This document shows positions 1 to 11,705 of a DNA stretch of 64,000 nucleotides, one piece after another. Each line of letters opens with the position of its first letter. The stretch's first letter is position 1. This DNA is from an uncultured Pseudoteredinibacter sp. (GTDB lineage: Bacteria > Pseudomonadota > Gammaproteobacteria > Pseudomonadales > Cellvibrionaceae): assembly GCF_947502065.1 (NCBI RefSeq), contig NZ_CANMYE010000001.1, positions 1,488,001-1,552,000 of the forward strand, written 5' to 3'. Below the pieces are notes generated by a model. It did not search any database. It was not told the origin of the DNA and saw only the letters and a program-made list of their open reading frames with translations. Made by a program: the position numbers and the translations under genes.

Positions 1-3000
1 CATGAGAAACCGCAACCGGCATGCTAGAGCCAGCCATGCCAGCCAACAATACCGAAGGCGACTCTTGAACCTGCACCATTGAGTGGCGCGCCTCAAATTG
101 CTCAGAACGGTTGCGTACAAAACGCGGCCAATGTGCGGCACCAGGCACCAAATCTTTTAGATTCGACATCATCTGACAGCCATTACACACGCCTAAACTA
201 AAGCTGTCATCGCGATGGAAAAAGCTCTGGAACTGATCACGCACCTGCTCATTAAACAGAATGGTTTTTGCCCAGCCTTCACCGGCGCCCAATACATCAC
301 CGTAGGAGAAACCACCGCAGGCCGCCAAACCTTTAACATCGGCCAAGTTAATACGGCCCGCCAAAATATCACTCATGTGAACATCAACGGCTTCAAAGCC
401 CGCGCGGGTAAATGCCGCGGCCATTTCAACGTGGGAGTTAACACCTTGTTCACGCAGCACAGCCACTTTAGGTTTTACCCCGGTAGCAATCATTGGCGCT
501 GCAACATCTTCACTTGGGTCGTAACTCAAGTTAGCGCTTAAACCAGGATCAACTTTGGTGATTTGCTCAAACTCAGAGCGTGCACAATCGGCGTTATCCC
601 TCAGAGCCGCCATGCGGTAGCTGGTTTCGCTCCAAGCCGCCTGCAATACCGCACGCTCTTGTTCGTAGATCACTTCGCCATTGGCTTCAATGCGTAGGCA
701 GTCTTTATCGTTTAACCAACCTAGCTTACTGGCATGAATGCCGGCTTTTTCGAATTCAGCAATAAAGTCGTTAGCATATTCACGGCGCATCTGCACCACC
801 GCACCCAACTCTTCAGAGAATAAGGCGGCCAGAATATCTTCGCCTAGCAGGTCGATATTGATATCAACACCCACGTGGCCAGCGAAGGACATCTCTGCGA
901 TCGTCGCCAATAAACCGCCATCGCCTTTATCGTGGTAAGCAATCAATTTGCCTGCCTGATTAGCAGCCTGAACAATCTCAAAGAAGGCCCTTAGCTGCTC
1001 GGCGCTATCTACATCAGCTGGGGCATCACCCATCTGGTTATACACCTGAGCCAAGATGCTTCCGCCCATGCGGTTCTTTAAGTTACCAAGATCGATATAA
1101 ACAAGATCGGTACTGCCCTTATCGCTACGCAACTCTGGCGTCAGGGTCTTGCGCACATCCGTAACCGGCGCAAACGCGGTAATTACCAAAGACAAAGGTG
1201 CAGTTACCGATTTATCTTCACCGTCTTGCTGCCAGGCAGTGCGCATGGACATAGAGTCTTTACCGACCGGAATGGTGATACCCAAGGCAGGACACAAATC
1301 CATACCGACGGTTTCAACGGTACGATAGAGTTTTTCATCTTCACCTGGGTGGCCGGCCGCACACATCCAGTTGGCGCTCAACTTAATATCTTTGATGTCG
1401 GCAATGCTGGAAGCGGCGATATTGGTGATCGACTCAGCAATGGCTAGGCGACCAGAGGCTGGCGCATCTAACAGTGCAACCGGCGTACGCTCACCCATCG
1501 ACATGGCCTCACCGGCGTAATTACCGGTATAGGTGTCGTAGGCCGCAGTAGTTACCGCACAATCGGCTACCGGCACCTGCCAAGGACCAACGAACTGATC
1601 ACGTACAACCTGGCCGGTTACAGTGCGATCACCAATGGTGATCAAAAAGCTCTTACTGGCTACCGTAGGATGCTGCAATACACGGCGAATGGCTTCGCCA
1701 AGCTCAATATTGGCACCATCAAAGGCCCGGGTTTCATAATCGCGCTTATTGCCTTCGCGATGCATCTTAGGTGGCTTACCAAACAGTACCGACATAGGTA
1801 GATCGACAGGCTTGGCGTCAAAGTGGGTATCGTTAACGATTAATACATCATCATCTGTCGCAGTACCCACTACCGAATAAGGCGCACGCTCACGCTGACA
1901 AATCGCTTCAAAACGTGGTAAATCTTCCGGCTTAACCGCTAACACATATCGCTCTTGAGATTCGTTACACCAAATCTCTAATGGGCTCATGCCCGGCTCA
2001 TCATTGGGTACGTTGCGCAGCTCGAAGTGGGCGCCGCAACCACCGTCTTTGGCTAGCTCAGGGAAGGCGTTAGAAAGACCGCCAGCACCCACATCGTGAA
2101 TAAAGGCAATGGGGTTATTTTCGCCCTGCTGCCAGCAAGCATCGATCACTTCCTGACAACGGCGCTCAATTTCAGGGTTTTGGCGCTGAACAGAAGCAAA
2201 ATCTAAATCCTCACTGGAAGAGCCAGAAGCCATAGAGGAAGCGGCACCCCCGCCTAGGCCAATCAACATAGCAGGGCCACCCAGCACAACCAGCTTAGTG
2301 CCCGCATCAAATTCATGCTGATCTACATGCTCTTCTTTGATATTACCGTAACCACCAGCCAACATAATCGGCTTGTGGTAACCACGGCGCTCGCCATCAA
2401 AATTTTCTTCAAAACTACGGAAATAACCGCAGATATTCGGACGACCGAACTCATTATTAAAGGCCGCGCCACCGATAGGGCCTTCGATCATGATATCCAA
2501 TGCGGAAACAATGCGGCCAGGCTTGCCGTAGTCCTGCTCCCAAGGCTGGATAAACTCAGGGATCTGCAAGTTAGATACGGTAAAACCGGTTAAGCCGACC
2601 TTAGGCTTAGAGCCCTTGCCCACCGCGCCTTCATCGCGAATCTCACCACCGGAGCCCGTACCCGCACCTGGAAATGGCGCAATTGCGGTTGGGTGGTTAT
2701 GGGTTTCAACCTTCATCAAGATATGGATATCTTCTTGTTTAAAGGCGTAACTGCGAGTTTCAGGGTCTGGGTAAAAACGACCAGCCTTGGAACCGCGGAT
2801 CACCGAGGCGTTATCGGCATAAGCAGAGAGTACGTTTTCGCCACCCTGTTCGTAAGTGTTTTTGATCATCTTAAACAGTGATAGATCTTGATCTTCACCA
2901 TCGATAGTCCAGCTGGCATTAAAAATCTTGTGGCGGCAGTGCTCTGAGTTAGCTTGCGCAAACATCATCAACTCGACATCGACCGGGTTGCGGTTTAGCT

Positions 3001-3571
3001 CTTTAAAGCTGTCTACCAGATAGTCGATTTCATCGTCAGCCAGCGCCAGGCCAAGCTCGACATTGGCTTTCTCTAGGGCCGGGCGACCACCACCTAGAAT
3101 ATCTACATCACTGGAGGGTTTTGGACTCTCATGGCGGAACAAGGCGCTAGCCTGCTCTGTTTCAGTAAATACCGTTTCAACCATACGGTCGTGCAAAATA
3201 GCCGCAATAGCATTACTGCGCTCAGCGCCAACCACATAGTAAGCAATACCACGTTCAACGCGCTCCACATTGGCGAGTCCGGCATTATGGACGATGTCTG
3301 TCGCCTTTGAAGACCAAGGGGAAATCGTTCCTGGGCGAGGCACTACCACATAGGCAACCCCAGCAGGCTCTTCCACAGCCTCACTGGGCCCGTAATGCAT
3401 TAACTTGGCCAGAACCTCTTGCTCAACTGAACTCAAAGATTCAGAAAGCTCTGCAAAATGCATATATTCAGCATAAACCGCGCTCACTGATGAGTCTGCA
3501 GCCTGTAATTGCTGTAAAAGTTTCTGTTTACGAAAAGAAGAAAGTGCCGGAGCGCCGCGAAGGGTCAGCAT
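1..3571 (-). CDS. purL: Phosphoribosylformylglycinamidine synthase (FGAR amidotransferase), 3' end outside window
   Basis: Fourth step of de novo purine synthesis: converts FGAR, glutamine and ATP to FGAM in the cytoplasm. About 1190 residues are visible, and the C-terminus runs off base 1. This is the large single-chain form (E. coli PurL is about 1295 residues). The N-terminus reads [19 protein letters not shown], the family start. The C-terminal glutamine amidotransferase domain shows the nucleophile Cys at about residue 1085 in [18 protein letters not shown]. The ATG at 3571 is chosen because the family N-terminus begins there. The gene is divergent from mltF, the arrangement also known in E. 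coli. Identification is secure; only the end is missing. Confidence 0.97.
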   Translation of the reverse strand, partial: MLTLRGAPALSSFRKQKLLQQLQAADSSVSAVYAEYMHFAELSESLSSVEQEVLAKLMHYGPSEAVEEPAGVAYVVVPRPGTISPWSSKATDIVHNAGLANVERVERGIAYYVVGAERSNAIAAILHDRMVETVFTETEQASALFRHESPKPSSDVDILGGGRPALEKANVELGLALADDEIDYLVDSFKELNRNPVDVELMMFAQANSEHCRHKIFNASWTIDGEDQDLSLFKMIKNTYEQGGENVLSAYADNASVIRGSKAGRFYPDPETRSYAFKQEDIHILMKVETHNHPTAIAPFPGAGTGSGGEIRDEGAVGKGSKPKVGLTGFTVSNLQIPEFIQPWEQDYGKPGRIVSALDIMIEGPIGGAAFNNEFGRPNICGYFRSFEENFDGERRGYHKPIMLAGGYGNIKEEHVDQHEFDAGTKLVVLGGPAMLIGLGGGAASSMASGSSSEDLDFASVQRQNPEIERRCQEVIDACWQQGENNPIAFIHDVGAGGLSNAFPELAKDGGCGAHFELRNVPNDEPGMSPLEIWCNESQERYVLAVKPEDLPRFEAICQRERAPYSVVGTATDDDVLIVNDTHFDAKPVDLPMSVLFGKPPKMHREGNKRDYETRAFDGANIELGEAIRRVLQHPTVASKSFLITIGDRTVTGQVVRDQFVGPWQVPVADCAVTTAAYDTYTGNYAGEAMSMGERTPVALLDAPASGRLAIAESITNIAASSIADIKDIKLSANWMCAAGHPGEDEKLYRTVETVGMDLCPALGITIPVGKDSMSMRTAWQQDGEDKSVTAPLSLVITAFAPVTDVRKTLTPELRSDKGSTDLVYIDLGNLKNRMGGSILAQVYNQMGDAPADVDSAEQLRAFFEIVQAANQAGKLIAYHDKGDGGLLATIAEMSFAGHVGVDINIDLLGEDILAALFSEELGAVVQMRREYANDFIAEFEKAGIHASKLGWLNDKDCLRIEANGEVIYEQERAVLQAAWSETSYRMAALRDNADCARSEFEQITKVDPGLSANLSYDPSEDVAAPMIATGVKPKVAVLREQGVNSHVEMAAAFTRAGFEAVDVHMSDILAGRINLADVKGLAACGGFSYGDVLGAGEGWAKTILFNEQVRDQFQSFFHRDDSFSLGVCNGCQMMSNLKDLVPGAAHWPRFVRNRSEQFEARHSMVQVQESPSVLLAGMAGSSMPVAVSH

Positions 3572-4128
3572 AGTGTTAAATCGCCTCTTAAAACAGGGGG
3601 TTAGCCAGGGTCTCAGACCTACCTGGGCCTAGAAGATAGGCGCGGTATTGTACTAGGCTGCACAGCTTCGGTCTAGCAATGGCTGGACTCCAGCAGCAAG
3701 GTAATCCTTACATCTAGCTAGGTAAAATGACGGCGGCTTAATGAAGCTTTCAAACAAGGCGGCCGAGTGATTAAAATTTAAGCAACGCAAAAGCCATTAA
3801 TCCATTAAAAAAGCCGCTCAGCCTAAAGAAAACAAAGTGGCTACTATTGCTACATAGCCCATGACATCCGAGCTTAAACAGCCTAGCGCTTAATATCCAT
3901 TAACACAATTGTACGAAATTTTGCACACTACTGAGCGTTCTGGTACTGGTGAGCTAAGCTTTGCTTAGATACACTATAACTATAGAAAGAGCTGATACCT
4001 GAAGGCAGGATCTAGGTAAGCAAACCAAAGATGAGCGCGTCTCAACTTAAACCTCTTTACCTCACTTCTAGGTATTACATACGCAACAAACCATTCACTC
4101 ATGCAAGCTTAAGACAGGAGGCGCGACG
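3572..4128. other. Intergenic region between divergent purL and mltF
   Basis: This stretch has no convincing reading frame on either strand. It carries the candidate purL promoter near its left end and an AGGAGG ribosome binding site for mltF at 4116-4121. I recognise no RNA gene or repeat in the remainder. Confidence 0.6.
3647..3675 (-). promoter_or_regulatory. Candidate sigma70 promoter of purL
   Basis: On the minus strand, TAGACC (3675-3670) lies 17 bases before TACAAT (3652-3647). These match the -35 and -10 consensus at four and five of six positions. The position would give a leader of about 70 bases before purL. I see no clear PurR operator. This is inferred from sequence only. Confidence 0.45.
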
Positions 4129-5571
4129 ATGATTTCAATGCGAACTGCCCTCCGCCATGTTAGCCGAGGCGTCATACTATTATTTTTCGCCAGCTGCTTG
4201 TATTCCAGCCACTTTCCATCGCAACTCGATCGCATAAAACAGCGGGGCTACCTAGTTGCTGCCGCTAAAGGTGCGCAAGATGATGGCCATGTAGCGCCAC
4301 ATTTAGAATTTGAGGCCGCTTTATTAAAACAGTTTGCGCAATACCTTGGCGTTGACATCAAGTTAAAGAGCCCACAAACATTAAGCCAATTGCAATATGG
4401 TGTCGCCAAGGAAACCTACGACATCGGTGCAGCTAATACCCGCCGACACCTATTCCCAGTTCGCCAAGGTGTTCCTTATTTATTTGTAAAAGAATATTTA
4501 ATTTACAAAAAAGGCACAGAAAAGCCCAAATCCATTGAAGATGTTATCGGTAAATCACTGCGCGTAGAGTTTGGCAGCCATCACAGTCATAGCTTAAAAA
4601 AATTACAACAGCTACATTCAAATTTACGTTGGGAAGAGCTCGCTGATACCGATAATATTAACTTAATCGCCGAGGTACAGGGCGGCCTGTTAGATTACGC
4701 CGTTGTTGACTCGAATATATTTGATATTAGTCGACACCTCTACCCAGAGGTTCGCATCGCGTTCTCATTGTCTGAATCTAGCGAGATTGCATGGAATTTT
4801 TCTAACACCGCCGACCATAGCCTATACAATGCGGCGGCGGCGTTTATGCAAAGTATTTATGAAAATGGCAAGCTAGAGCAGCTTACAGCTCAGCATTACA
4901 GTCACATTAAAAAAATGGACTATACCGACGCCGTAGCCTTCTATAGAAGAGTACAAACTCGCCTTCCCCAATGGCGTGAAATGCTGAAAAGCACATCTAA
5001 AGAACACAATTTAGATTGGAATCTATTAGCTGCAATAAGCTATCAAGAGTCACACTGGAATAAAAACGCCAAATCATACACCGGCGTTCGTGGCTTAATG
5101 ATGCTCACCAAGGCAACTGCCAGAGAAATGGGGATTGATGATAGAACCGATCCGGCACAGAGTATTGAAGGTGGTGCGCGATATTTTAAAAGTATTTTCA
5201 AGCGGCTACCCAAGGGCATTCAAGGTGACGACCGAACGTGGTTTGCTCTTGCTGCATACAATGTAGGCTTCGCTCATTTAGAAGATGCTCGAGTACTCAC
5301 CCAACGCTTAGGCGGCAACCCAAATCAATGGCAAGATGTGAAAAAACGCCTACCGCTACTCGCCCAAAAGAAGTACTACAGCACCCTAAAATACGGCTAT
5401 GCTCGCGGCCGCGAGCCGGTCAAATATGTGCAAAATATTAGACAGTATTACGACATCTTGTCTTGGCAGGATGATATTGCACAAAGCCGTCCAAATAACG
5501 CGATCAAGAAAGATATTGAAACCGTGAAGATTCAGCAGGACGAGCGCGACTTGAATATGTCACTGCTGTAA
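4129..5571 (+). CDS. mltF: Membrane-bound lytic murein transglycosylase F
   Basis: Cleaves the glycan strands of peptidoglycan to 1,6-anhydromuropeptides at the outer membrane. The 480-residue protein has three parts. A lipoprotein signal has lipobox FASC with Cys23. A periplasmic solute-binding-like domain spans about residues 35-270. A C-terminal SLT lysozyme-like domain carries the catalytic Glu307 in AISYQESHW, followed by the family stretch GVRGLMMLTKATA. AGGAGG seven bases upstream fixes the ATG. It is slightly shorter than E. coli MltF (518). The divergent purL neighbour supports the call. Confidence 0.95.
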   Translation: MISMRTALRHVSRGVILLFFASCLYSSHFPSQLDRIKQRGYLVAAAKGAQDDGHVAPHLEFEAALLKQFAQYLGVDIKLKSPQTLSQLQYGVAKETYDIGAANTRRHLFPVRQGVPYLFVKEYLIYKKGTEKPKSIEDVIGKSLRVEFGSHHSHSLKKLQQLHSNLRWEELADTDNINLIAEVQGGLLDYAVVDSNIFDISRHLYPEVRIAFSLSESSEIAWNFSNTADHSLYNAAAAFMQSIYENGKLEQLTAQHYSHIKKMDYTDAVAFYRRVQTRLPQWREMLKSTSKEHNLDWNLLAAISYQESHWNKNAKSYTGVRGLMMLTKATAREMGIDDRTDPAQSIEGGARYFKSIFKRLPKGIQGDDRTWFALAAYNVGFAHLEDARVLTQRLGGNPNQWQDVKKRLPLLAQKKYYSTLKYGYARGREPVKYVQNIRQYYDILSWQDDIAQSRPNNAIKKDIETVKIQQDERDLNMSLL

Positions 5572-5659
5572 TAGCAAGCAAACCGGCAGCAGCCCTTCCA
5601 ATAAAAGCTATACTTTAAGTACGTTAACAGCGTTAGTCATCCGTTGAGGTACAGTTAAA

Positions 5660-5923
5660 ATGATATCTTCACACAAGCAAGACAAAAAACTACCCACAAC
5701 ATTAGTGCTTATCTCTAGCCTTTTTGTTTCTGCAATGATTGTTAGCGCTAGCATTTCTTATAGCCAACAAAGCCATGCCGCCAAAACACAGGCTTGCATT
5801 GACCTCAATAGCGGGCGCTTTGAACTGGATACGCAAAGTGGAGAGGTGGAATTTGTGATCGAGGGCTGCGATGGTCAATTGCACCGCTGGGGTACGGCGC
5901 AGCGAGAAGATACGCGACTGTAG
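5660..5923 (+). CDS. Small exported or membrane-anchored protein, unknown function
   Basis: An 87-residue protein I do not recognise. Residues about 14-33 form a hydrophobic helix that could be a signal anchor or a signal peptide ending near SHA-A. The remaining 45 residues contain two cysteines (in QACIDLN and EGCDGQL) that could pair in the periplasm, and a short beta-rich pattern. TTGAGGT lies upstream of the ATG. It follows mltF by 88 bases on the same strand and is convergent with azurin. Start and reality are fairly likely from frame length, signal-like N-terminus and spacing; function is unknown. Confidence 0.6.
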   Translation: MISSHKQDKKLPTTLVLISSLFVSAMIVSASISYSQQSHAAKTQACIDLNSGRFELDTQSGEVEFVIEGCDGQLHRWGTAQREDTRL

Positions 5924-5947
5924 CATTAATTCGCTATAGCAGTCGCG
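5913..5947. terminator. Stem-loop between convergent genes, probable bidirectional terminator
   Basis: CGCGACTG (5913-5920) pairs with CAGTCGCG (5940-5947). TAGC/GCTA extends the stem inside with a three-base bulge. The arm contains the stop codon of the upstream small gene. A T-rich stretch follows on the plus strand (CTGTTTGTTTTAC). There is no perfect U-run, so this is moderately supported. Confidence 0.5.
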
Positions 5948-5961
5948 CATTTCTGTTTGTT

Positions 5962-6399
5962 TTACTTAATAACAAACTTACCTTTCATGATGGCCCAATG
6001 ACCTGGGAAAGAGCAAAAGAAGCTGTAATCGCCGCCCTTTTCTAGTTTGCTCAAATCAAACTTAACTTCTGTCTCTTCGCCACCACCAATAACCTTGGTC
6101 GCCGCCAAAACACGGGCATCACCAGCAGGCAGATAGCTATTCGCCGCACCAGCACTCATTCCAGCAGTCGCTAGCGGAGCAACGTCAGCTGTTTTTGCTA
6201 ACACCCAGTTATGGCCCATGCTGGCAGCAGGTAGCTTACCTACATGCTTCAATTTAACAGTAACCTCTTTGCAAGATGCATCTACAGCCATTTCGGGCAG
6301 GTTAAAACGCATTGCATCATTGGCCTCCACCTCTAAGTTACAAGCAGCGAATGAGCTTGAAGCCAACAACATCAATGGCAAGGCAAAAATAGATTTCAT
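5962..6399 (-). CDS. azu: Azurin, periplasmic type I blue copper protein
   Basis: Periplasmic single-electron carrier that shuttles electrons between cytochromes and terminal enzymes or peroxidases. The 145-residue precursor has a signal peptide ending at about SSFA-AC. Copper ligands are visible: His63 (MGHNW), Cys129 (FFCSFPGH), His134 and the axial Met138 (HWAIMKG). Cys20 and Cys43 form the expected N-terminal disulfide. Length and motifs match classical azurins. AAGGAAAACC lies before the ATG. It is a single gene, convergent with the small exported protein. Confidence 0.96.
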   Translation of the reverse strand: MKSIFALPLMLLASSSFAACNLEVEANDAMRFNLPEMAVDASCKEVTVKLKHVGKLPAASMGHNWVLAKTADVAPLATAGMSAGAANSYLPAGDARVLAATKVIGGGEETEVKFDLSKLEKGGDYSFFCSFPGHWAIMKGKFVIK

Positions 6400-6887
6400 A
6401 AGGTTTTCCTTAAATTAAATTGAGAATCAATATTATTGAACACCAAGCTATATTAGCTTTTCAAGGAAAAGCTGCGACAAAATGTCACGCCATTGATTTG
6501 GCACAAGAATTTGGCTTTATACGTTTAAGAAATGAGCAGCTAGTCACTTAGACCGATTAATCTTTGCACACAAAATTCAGTCAATAGTGCTTGCTTTCTA
6601 GTCACCCATGTAATAATTTTTAGTTATGGGCGGGATAGCCCATCATTGTACCCTACTCGGCCGCCCTAAGTGCGGTCGCTTTTTATACATGCCTATTCGA
6701 GCGGGCCAAGAAAAAGCAACTTGAGCCAAGCCAAGCCTAAAAGATCCTACTTATTTACTACCCAGAACTCCCTAAGACACTGAATTTCTAAGATTTTCAA
6801 TTCAAAAAACAACACTAGCCGCTGAATCAAAAGCGCTAGCAGCTGGGTTAAGCTTGGCTAAATATTGTTAGTTGAAAGGAAAGTTTC
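6400..6887. other. Intergenic region upstream of azurin, with a possible sRNA
   Basis: No reading frame here is convincing. Immediately upstream of azurin, ATTGA-GAA-TCAAT (around 6418-6430) is a short palindrome that could be a regulator site (Fur-like or other). Two successive hairpins at 6626-6678 are listed separately. The right end carries AAAGGAAAG, the likely ribosome binding site for the next gene. Confidence 0.5.
6626..6685 (+). ncRNA. Candidate small RNA 3' end or orphan terminator (two hairpins plus T-run)
   Basis: ATGGGC-GGGATA-GCCCAT (6626-6643) is a perfect six-pair hairpin with GGGA in the loop, the sequence type bound by CsrA/RsmA proteins. A second hairpin, CGGCCGC (6658-6664) with GCGGTCG (6672-6678), is followed by CTTTTTATA, which resembles an intrinsic terminator. 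No gene on this strand ends nearby, so the terminator may belong to a small transcript starting in the A/T-rich stretch before 6626. No known RNA family is recognised. Confidence 0.25.
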
Positions 6888-7298
6888 ATGGATGGGCATA
6901 CTGTCTCGGAAAAACTAGTGCGTCACCTACCCGCCAAACAGCTAAATGCTTTGGTACTGCCTGTTTTCGACTTAAACCTGGACGGCAAACCCCAGCTGCA
7001 TGAGATTGTAAAAATGTATAAAAGCGGACGCTTAATTCAGGTTATTTGCCGTATTAAAGACTTTGAGGGCTTGGTGAGTTTCACGATTGACCTTCTCAGG
7101 AAGGTCGCTATCAATATTCACGCCTTTGTACTCAACGGCCAACAATTGGATCTAAAACCACTAAACATCGATATTGTTTATAAAAGACTACTAGTGAAAG
7201 GCGACAAATCTCATCTACACAGCAACATAAGCAAAATTGCCATTTCTGCAAGCAAACACCACTTCAGTAATTTCAGTGCAGAAGATATTACAGAGTAA
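6888..7298 (+). CDS. Hypothetical cytoplasmic protein
   Basis: A 136-residue protein I do not recognise. It has no signal peptide or membrane segment. The middle (about residues 35-80) alternates beta-like stretches (LIQVICRIKDFEGLVSFTID), and the C-terminus is basic and serine/histidine-rich. AAAGGAAAG seven bases before the ATG is a good ribosome binding site, which supports a real gene. It stands alone between azurin and a membrane-anchored protein on the same strand. No function can be given. Confidence 0.6.
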   Translation: MDGHTVSEKLVRHLPAKQLNALVLPVFDLNLDGKPQLHEIVKMYKSGRLIQVICRIKDFEGLVSFTIDLLRKVAINIHAFVLNGQQLDLKPLNIDIVYKRLLVKGDKSHLHSNISKIAISASKHHFSNFSAEDITE

Positions 7299-7436
7299 AA
7301 CTAACGGTAAAAACGGCGCCCTACAAGCAGATACCTTCTTAAAGAACTGCAACACAAAATCAGACAATTGCTTTTGACAAGAAGGTACCACTTCATTTAT
7401 ATCTACCACTATCCTTATTTGCCCAGCGCTCACATA

Positions 7437-8009
7437 ATGCATCAGTTCGCTAAACAAGAAGAACAAAGCCAACAAGCGCTTAGCCAACGAACGAAATTTG
7501 AGTTTTTTGCTGTTATCATTTTTTTACTACTGCTTGCCGTTGGCAGCATAATCTACAAAAACTCCAGCTCCGCGCCCTACTATTACATCCCCATTTCAGA
7601 ACTTAAAAAACCTGAAATGAATGTGTTTTATAAAGGGCAAAATACCTATCTTGTTTTTGCTCTTGACGATACCGACCCACCACTCGTAAATATGCACACA
7701 ATCGATAAAAACCCAGCTATAGCTTGGCGCGTATTCGCAGTGGACTCGCGTTACGGCCATATACTTTTAGCCTATAAAAAGCATCGCTACCCCAGTGTAA
7801 ATTGCCCCAACTTAAAGGTTGAGAAAACGGGCTTTCGATACAATGGCCGCTTTCTAAAGAACGGGATTCGCTGCATTGATACTATCGAACGCTGGAAACA
7901 AGACACCTTTGTTTATGACCTACAAGGTAAGAGCCACAATAAGTTTATTGCAGATTTATATCGCCCCAAAACAATACAGACGGAAAAGCACATTCGCATA
8001 AGTTTGTAA
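7437..8009 (+). CDS. Single-pass membrane protein, faintly Rieske-like periplasmic domain
   Basis: 190 residues if started at the ATG 7437; a TTG-started form from 7368 would add 23 residues of unlikely composition. A charged N-terminus is followed by one hydrophobic helix (about 22-40), placing the rest in the periplasm. YIPISELKKPEMNVFYKGQN looks like the strand after the anchor in Rieske proteins. CPN, GFRYNGRF and YDLQGKS fall where a Rieske fold has its cluster loops and FDxxG strand, but the CxH and CxxH ligands are absent. The Rieske relation is my inference and weak. Function is unknown. Confidence 0.55.
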   Translation: MHQFAKQEEQSQQALSQRTKFEFFAVIIFLLLLAVGSIIYKNSSSAPYYYIPISELKKPEMNVFYKGQNTYLVFALDDTDPPLVNMHTIDKNPAIAWRVFAVDSRYGHILLAYKKHRYPSVNCPNLKVEKTGFRYNGRFLKNGIRCIDTIERWKQDTFVYDLQGKSHNKFIADLYRPKTIQTEKHIRISL

Positions 8010-8150
8010 TACTAAGCTTTCCAACATAAGTCGATGCCTCTCATCAATTTCTCAGTCGAACCATCCTCTTTCTTATTGAAGCTCTCGTTTTTAAACGAAG
8101 ATCAATAGTTCAAACACATACAATAGACAATCAATAAACATAAATATTTG

Positions 8151-8180
8151 TTGATCAATAAGGAATCTAGTGGTTAGAAT
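8151..8180 (+). promoter_or_regulatory. Candidate sigma70 promoter of the thiamine operon
   Basis: TTGATC (8151-8156) and TAGAAT (8175-8180) are separated by 18 bases. Transcription would start near 8187, just before the riboswitch aptamer. The placement fits well; there is no experimental support. Confidence 0.5.
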
Positions 8181-8195
8181 GGCCCCATCACGCGT

Positions 8196-8303
8196 CTTGT
8201 CGGGGTGCCTAAGTGTTATCGATCCATATCGTTACACCATGGCTGAGATGGAAAATCCAAACCCGTTGCACCTGAACAGGTTAGTACCTGCGTAGGAAAC
8301 AAG
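8196..8303 (+). promoter_or_regulatory. TPP riboswitch (THI element) controlling thiC operon
   Basis: The conserved aptamer blocks are all present: GGGGTGCC, GCTGAGATGG, AACCCGTT, ACCTGAACAGGTTAGTACC and GCGTAGGAAAC. CTTGT (8196-8200) closes the P1 stem with ACAAG (8299-8303). Thiamine pyrophosphate binding would repress the genes downstream. The leader between aptamer and thiC contains CCTCTCTCC (8338-8346), which can pair with the GGAG ribosome binding site (8374-8377). There is no strong terminator hairpin with a U-run, so control is probably at translation initiation. Confidence 0.95.
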
Positions 8304-8326
8304 TCTTTGACCAAAGGGACCAATAG

Positions 8327-10285
<1,959 letters not shown>

Positions 10286-10291
10286 GCAGGC

Positions 10292-11419
10292 GTGGCTAGT
10301 CTCAACCGCAATACAGAACCCAAAAACTTAGCGATTGTGGGTGCCGGTATTATGGGGCGCTGCTTAGCTTGGCGCCTATCCGGCTACGAGCATCGTATCA
10401 CGCTGTTTGATAAGGATAGCAAAAACCACGGCTCGGCAGCAGCCTATACCGCCGCCGGAATGTTAGCGCCTTTTAGTGAGCTGGAAGCGGCCGAAGATAA
10501 TATCTTTTTGTTGGGCCAGCACAGTATCGCACTGTGGCGAGACTGGCTAGAGGTTTGGAATGCTGAAGATCTAATGGCGGAATCAGGAACCTTAGTCTTA
10601 GCTCATCGCCAAGATATCGGCAGCTTACACAATTTCAATCAACAGTTAGAGGCAAAATTAAACGCCCTAGCTGGCCAACAGAAAGAAGCCCTATTGCTAA
10701 GCAAGCAACAACTCAGCGAGCTAGCCCCAGAACTGGCACAGCACTTCGATCAAGCCACCTTTTTAAAAAGCGAGGCCTATTTGGATAACCACGCTGTAAT
10801 GGATTGCATGGCTAAGCAGTTAGAGACCGCCGATATCAAATGGCGTGAAAACTGTGAAGTTAGATCTATTAGCGACAATCAACTGGTGAGTGACAATGGC
10901 GCAGAAGCATTCGACCATATATTTGATTGCCGTGGGCTTGGCGCTAAAAACGATATTCAAAGTTTAAGAGCCGTAAGAGGTGAAGTAATAAGGGTATACA
11001 GCAAAGAGGTGCGCTTAAAGCATATGGTTAGGCTAATGCATCCGCGCTATCGGCTTTACTTGGTTCCCAAGCCAAACTATGAATATGTGCTTGGTGCTAC
11101 ACAGATAGAATCTGAAGACTATAGCCCCCTTAGTGTTCGCTCAGCTTTGGAGTTGCTTTCGGCGCTCTACACCATTCACCCAGGCTTTGCCGAAGCACGA
11201 ATTGTTGAAAGCCAAAGCAATTGCCGCCCAGCCCGGCCTGACAATCAACCCTTGATTAAACACAGCAAAGGCTTAAGCCAGATTAACGGCTTATTTAGAC
11301 ATGGCTTTTTACTCGCTCCAGCCCTCGCCGATATCACGGCGCGTTTATTTCATGGTGAATGTCAGAAAAACGTAGAGCTAGCCAGATTGAGTGAAGCAAT
11401 GATTGATTCGCAAGAATAA
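10292..11419 (+). CDS. thiO: Glycine oxidase ThiO (FAD-dependent)
   Basis: Oxidises glycine to iminoglycine, supplying the C-N unit that ThiG uses for the thiazole ring. It is the oxygen-dependent alternative to ThiH. The 375-residue protein starts with the FAD-binding Rossmann motif IVGAGIMGR (Gly17, Gly19, Gly22). It has the DAO-family SAAAYTAAGMLAPFSELE stretch after it and ends with NGLFRHGFLLAPALA. The start is GTG, six bases after the thiC stop, with GCAGG just upstream. Its operon position between thiC and thiS supports ThiO over a generic amino acid oxidase. Confidence 0.93.
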   Translation: MASLNRNTEPKNLAIVGAGIMGRCLAWRLSGYEHRITLFDKDSKNHGSAAAYTAAGMLAPFSELEAAEDNIFLLGQHSIALWRDWLEVWNAEDLMAESGTLVLAHRQDIGSLHNFNQQLEAKLNALAGQQKEALLLSKQQLSELAPELAQHFDQATFLKSEAYLDNHAVMDCMAKQLETADIKWRENCEVRSISDNQLVSDNGAEAFDHIFDCRGLGAKNDIQSLRAVRGEVIRVYSKEVRLKHMVRLMHPRYRLYLVPKPNYEYVLGATQIESEDYSPLSVRSALELLSALYTIHPGFAEARIVESQSNCRPARPDNQPLIKHSKGLSQINGLFRHGFLLAPALADITARLFHGECQKNVELARLSEAMIDSQE

Positions 11420-11483
11420 AACATGGATAAATCGATAGAAATGACAAATTCAAAACAATTTAATCGGCCCAATTAAAATCACT

Positions 11484-11702
11484 ATGAATATCACTCTAAA
11501 CGGTAAAAACATTAAGATTACGCAGTACAAAACACTGACAGATTTCTTTGCCAACCTCAAAGAAGAAAATTCGGCCCTGCAGCTACCCAAGCAGTTTGCA
11601 GTCGCATTAAATGGCAATTTTGTTCCCCGCGAGCAATACGATAAATCCTCATTGCGTGAAGGGGATGAGCTCGAATTACTTGTACCTATGCAGGGTGGAT
11701 AG
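11484..11702 (+). CDS. thiS: Sulfur carrier protein ThiS
   Basis: A 72-residue ubiquitin-like carrier. Its C-terminal Gly-Gly (PMQGG) is adenylated by ThiF and converted to the thiocarboxylate that donates sulfur to the thiazole. The beta-grasp pattern (ITLNGKNIKI, VALNGNFVPR, LELLVPMQGG) is typical. The ribosome binding site is weak, and 64 untranslated bases separate it from thiO. thiG follows after three bases, so the two are probably translationally coupled. Confidence 0.95.
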   Translation: MNITLNGKNIKITQYKTLTDFFANLKEENSALQLPKQFAVALNGNFVPREQYDKSSLREGDELELLVPMQGG

Positions 11703-11705
11703 GCT

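Noticed and set aside
215..3573. Several plus-strand reading frames of 60-110 codons
   Set aside because: They lie opposite purL, whose minus-strand frame is intact and matches the family throughout.
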